Assembly (NCBI RefSeq): GCF_000706625.1
Contig: NZ_KL407334.1
Location: forward strand, 337,771-401,770
Direction: 5' to 3'
Source of the DNA: Bartonella koehlerae C-29
Lineage (GTDB): Bacteria > Pseudomonadota > Alphaproteobacteria > Rhizobiales > Rhizobiaceae
DNA: 64,000 nt
The notes beneath the pieces are model-generated. The model did not search any database. It was not told the origin of the DNA and saw only the letters and a list, made by a program, of their open reading frames with translations. This document shows, piece after piece, positions 61,031-64,000 of this stretch. Positions within the stretch are counted from its first letter, which is position 1. Each line of letters starts with the position of its first letter. The translations under genes were made by a program, and so were the position numbers.

Positions 61031-61907
61031 TGATTTACCCTCCTTGTGTAAAATTCACTTTTGTCTATTTCTTTCTAGCAGAATTTTTATTCAAAATAAA
61101 AGAAAGAATTATTAAAGTTATACCAATCTGGATGTGAGAATAGGAGACATTAGGGCTTTTAGGTTTTGGAGAAGGGCAATAAAGCTTCAGATGATAGTGC
61201 AGTTAAAGGTGAAAAGGGCATTCTTAATATATTTGAAAATTGAAGAATTATGTAGGTCAAGAAAAAGGTCATATTCAGTGTATTCAAAGAATGGCTTTTA
61301 AATAGCAGTGAATGATTAGGTGATTAAAAGCAGAGCTGTTGTAGAGTATAACAAATAATATCCTTTAGCGTTTGGAAAGGTTGCATTTGACACTATAAGT
61401 CTTCAAGAGGGGAGATATTGCCTTCCTTAATCGTGTGAGAATATGAAATCCATAAGAGATTTAGCTAAGGTAGACTATGATATTCATGGCATGAATCTAC
61501 AGTATTTGAACAATATTCTTAAAAATTTTTCACATGAGTATCTCATGTGGCAGTGAGAGAATAAGGCAGATGTGCTCGCATTATCTTTTTCAGGCTAATA
61601 TGTTCATGAGAATTACAGGAAAAATATACTATAATACGCAAATATTCGGTAAATATGGTGTTTGCATGTAAAGAGAATGTCTATTTTGTAAAGAAAAATT
61701 TTATTTTGGGAATGTTTCTCTCATTATTCTCTTGTAGCGATAAGAGCCTGTTCTTATATACGAAGCAGCAAGACGTATTAGGACTTGCAGTTTATCGTTT
61801 ATATAACTTGAGGTGAGTTGAGGCTTTGAGTGTAATTAATATAAGGAGCTGTCTTAGAGGGATGCTTAATGAAGGTTTGAGGTAGCTTGCTGAATGGAGA
61901 TTATAAT
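61031..61907. other. Long intergenic region upstream of dnaK
   Basis: About 880 bp without an open gene. The distal part contains the RpoH-type promoter listed separately. The part 61081-61700 shows nothing I can name: no transposase or integrase block, no RNA gene. Confidence 0.5.
61731..61762 (+). promoter_or_regulatory. RpoH (sigma32) promoter of dnaK
   Basis: CTTG (61731-61734), 18 bases, then CTTATATACG (61753-61762). This matches the alphaproteobacterial heat-shock consensus CTTG-N17/18-CYTATNTNNG at every defined position. It lies about 150 bases before the dnaK start, leaving a long leader. Confidence 0.75.
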
Positions 61908-63800
61908 ATGGCAAAAGTAATAGGTATTGATTTGGGAACAACTAACTCTTGTGTTGCTGTTATGGATGGCAAAAACGCAAAAGTTATTGAAAATTCAGAA
62001 GGCGCACGGACGACACCTTCTGTTGTTGCTTTTACTGATGGAGGAGAGCGACTTGTTGGGCAACCTGCTAAACGGCAGGCGGTGACGAACCCTGAAGGGA
62101 CGATTTTTGCAGTTAAACGTTTAATTGGGCGCCGTTTTGATGACCCAATGGTTGAGAAAGATAAAGCCCTTGTGCCTTATAAAATTGTTAAAGGCGACAA
62201 TGGTGATGCGTGGGTTGAAGAAGCGGGTAAGAAATACTCTCCTTCGCAAATTTCAGCTATGATTTTGCAAAAGATGAAAGAAACTGCTGAGTCTTATCTT
62301 GGTGAAAAAGTTGAGCAAGCGGTTATTACGGTTCCTGCTTATTTTAATGATGCACAACGTCAGGCTACCAAAGATGCGGGTAAAATTGCGGGGCTTGAAG
62401 TGTTGCGGATTATCAATGAGCCTACAGCTGCTGCTTTAGCGTATGGTTTGGATAAAAAAGACGGAAAAACGATAGCTGTTTATGACCTTGGTGGTGGTAC
62501 ATTCGATATTTCTGTGCTTGAAATTGGAGATGGTGTTTTTGAAGTTAAATCAACCAATGGAGATACGTTTTTAGGTGGTGAAGACTTTGACATGCGCTTG
62601 GTTGGTTATTTTGCAGATGAATTCAAGAAAGAACAAGGAATTGATCTAAAAAATGATAAACTAGCGTTACAGCGTTTAAAAGAAGCGGCAGAAAAAGCAA
62701 AGATTGAACTTTCTTCTTCACAGCAAACAGAAATCAATTTACCCTTTATTACAGCAGATCAATCTGGTCCCAAGCACTTAACGATGAAGTTGACTCGGGC
62801 AAAATTTGAATCTCTCGTTGATGATTTAGTGAAGCGCACTGTTGAGCCTTGTAAAGCAGCATTGAAAGATGCAGGACTGAAAGCAGGTGAGATTGACGAA
62901 GTTGTTTTAGTGGGGGGGATGACGCGTATGCCAAAGATTCAAGAAGTTGTGCAGAGTTTCTTTGGCAAAGATCCGCACAAAGGCGTTAATCCAGATGAAG
63001 TTGTGGCGATGGGTGCAGCTATTCAAGGAGGTGTCTTACAGGGCGATGTAAAAGACGTGTTGCTCCTGGATGTCACGCCTTTATCTTTGGGCATTGAAAC
63101 CTTGGGTGGAGTTTTCACACGTCTCATTGAACGCAATACCACTATTCCAACTAAAAAATCACAAGTTTTTTCCACAGCTGATGATAATCAAAATGCTGTG
63201 ACTATTCGTGTTTTCCAAGGTGAACGGGAAATGGCTAATGATAATAAGCTATTGGGTCAATTTGATCTTGTTGGTATTCCACCGGCACCGCGTGGTGTGC
63301 CTCAGATTGAGGTCACTTTTGATATTGATGCGAATGGTATTGTCAATGTTTCGGCCAAGGATAAAGGAACTGGTAAAGAACATCAAATTCGTATTCAGGC
63401 ATCAGGTGGTCTAAGTGATGCTGACATTGAAAAAATGGTAAAGGATGCAGAAGAGCATGCGGCTGAAGACAAAAAACGTCGTGAAGGTGTTGAAACCAGA
63501 AATCAAGCAGAAGCTCTTATTCATTCAACTGAAAAATCGCTTACGGAATATGGTGGTAAGATATCAGCTGAAGAGAAAGAACAGATTGAAGCTGCAATAT
63601 CGGATTTGAAGTCTGTACTTGATGGCACTGATACTGAAGAATTAAAAGCGAAAATGCAGAAATTAGCAGAAGTTAGTATGAAGCTCGGACAGGCTATGTA
63701 CGAAGCTTCACAAGCAGCAACATCAGACACAGAAACAGATACAAAAAGTGATGATGTTGTTGATGCTGATTTTGAAGAAATTAATGACAAGAAGAAATAA
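61908..63800 (+). CDS. dnaK: Chaperone DnaK (Hsp70)
   Basis: ATP-driven folding chaperone. 630 residues from the ATG at 61908, set by GGAG seven bases upstream; the in-frame ATG seven codons earlier gives a non-family N-terminus. Motifs: IDLGTTNS at 7-14, [11 protein letters not shown] near 193, [20 protein letters not shown] linker area, and the acidic C-terminal tail [15 protein letters not shown]. dnaJ follows after 158 bp. Confidence 0.98.
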   Translation: MAKVIGIDLGTTNSCVAVMDGKNAKVIENSEGARTTPSVVAFTDGGERLVGQPAKRQAVTNPEGTIFAVKRLIGRRFDDPMVEKDKALVPYKIVKGDNGDAWVEEAGKKYSPSQISAMILQKMKETAESYLGEKVEQAVITVPAYFNDAQRQATKDAGKIAGLEVLRIINEPTAAALAYGLDKKDGKTIAVYDLGGGTFDISVLEIGDGVFEVKSTNGDTFLGGEDFDMRLVGYFADEFKKEQGIDLKNDKLALQRLKEAAEKAKIELSSSQQTEINLPFITADQSGPKHLTMKLTRAKFESLVDDLVKRTVEPCKAALKDAGLKAGEIDEVVLVGGMTRMPKIQEVVQSFFGKDPHKGVNPDEVVAMGAAIQGGVLQGDVKDVLLLDVTPLSLGIETLGGVFTRLIERNTTIPTKKSQVFSTADDNQNAVTIRVFQGEREMANDNKLLGQFDLVGIPPAPRGVPQIEVTFDIDANGIVNVSAKDKGTGKEHQIRIQASGGLSDADIEKMVKDAEEHAAEDKKRREGVETRNQAEALIHSTEKSLTEYGGKISAEEKEQIEAAISDLKSVLDGTDTEELKAKMQKLAEVSMKLGQAMYEASQAATSDTETDTKSDDVVDADFEEINDKKK

Positions 63801-63825
63801 GTATAAAAACTGCGTTGTTCAGGTA

Positions 63826-63869
63826 ATAAACCCAGCCTTTGAAATAGAGGGATGGGCTTTATTATTTGA
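63826..63869 (+). terminator. Hairpin between dnaK and dnaJ
   Basis: AATAAACCCA and TGGGCTTTATT can form a stem with one bulged base and a loop of about 20 bases, followed by ATTTG. It may partly terminate transcription or shape the dnaK:dnaJ ratio. Weak prediction. Confidence 0.35.
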
Positions 63870-63958
63870 GAGCAGTTGCAACTTTATTGCTAAAAATATA
63901 AATAGAAAACAAATCTTATCCATGAAGATGGATGACAAAAACTTATCAGGAATACATG

Positions 63959-64000
63959 ATGAAGGTTGATTATTATGAAATTCTTGGCGTGACTCGCACA
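63959..64000 (+). CDS. dnaJ: DnaJ, N-terminal start only
   Basis: Only 14 codons are visible: MKVDYYEILGVTRT, the N-terminus of the J domain of the DnaK co-chaperone. AGGA lies seven bases before the ATG at 63959; the ATG one codon earlier (63956) is the alternative. The gene is cut by the window end. Confidence 0.88.
   Translation, partial: MKVDYYEILGVTRT

Overview
This 64 kb window comes from the chromosome of an alphaproteobacterium of the order Rhizobiales, most likely a Bartonella species. The evidence is low G+C with AT-rich, decayed intergenic DNA; rhizobial gene neighbourhoods (hprK-manX-ptsH next to a ChvG/ChvI-type pair, ahcY-divL-tsaE/phosphotransferase-addB-addA, ubiE-ubiB-coaBC, accD-folC, hrcA-grpE, dnaK-dnaJ); and missing neighbours consistent with a reduced, host-adapted genome. 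The species assignment is an inference from content and was not searched.

Layout. 1-2.7 kb: 3' part of class I lysyl-tRNA synthetase and prfC (+), converging on trxA. 2.8-9.8 kb: trxA, addA and addB (-). 9.8-11.67 kb: relic island 1. 11.67-17.1 kb: TsaE/phosphotransferase fusion, a DivL-type PAS kinase homologue and ahcY (-). 17.1-18.67 kb: relic island 2. 18.67-21.95 kb: NDUFA9-like protein, folC and accD (-). 22-24.8 kb: relic islands 3 and 4 around an EI24-family membrane protein. 24.8-31.2 kb: coaBC, ubiB, ubiE and gyrB (-). 31.2-33.75 kb: relic island 5. 33.76-43.24 kb: a periplasmic binding protein (+), comM (-), and tamA-tamB (+, overlapping). 43.24-44.47 kb: relic island 6. 44.5-54.4 kb: MsbA-like exporter and infC (-); hydrolase, YgjP-like protease and dapE (+); hemW and rdgB (-); hrcA and grpE (+). 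54.4-59.5 kb: thpR, ptsH, manX, hprK, chvG and chvI (-; the last two correspond to BatS/BatR in Bartonella). 59.9-64 kb: LysM/BON protein (+), copper chaperone (-), dnaK and the start of dnaJ (+).

Main discovery from reading the noncoding DNA: the long gaps are not empty. They hold at least seven decayed pieces of one tyrosine-integrase gene (phage/island type with an N-terminal arm-binding domain). Four of the islands also hold a decayed IS5-type transposase. Most integrase pieces keep the same untranslated leader with an AGTGA-N-TCACT palindrome 57-72 bp before the start codon. Two further gaps carry short, recent-looking copies of a neighbouring gene: an inverted piece of hemW and a direct piece of ahcY. 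The relics sit where the ancestral rhizobial order appears broken: a MurU-type nucleotidyltransferase is missing beside tsaE/phosphotransferase, and ptsH lies 38 kb from ahcY.

Functional themes are double-strand break repair (AddAB), envelope biogenesis (TamA/TamB, MsbA-like, DapE), ubiquinone and CoA synthesis, protein folding under heat-shock control (HrcA, GrpE, DnaK, DnaJ; a perfect RpoH-type promoter precedes dnaK), cell-cycle control (DivL) and virulence/nutrient signalling (ChvGI with HPr kinase and PTS proteins). Several start codons were revised using ribosome-binding sites, notably an ATT start for infC. I found no CRISPR array, rRNA, tRNA or intact mobile element.
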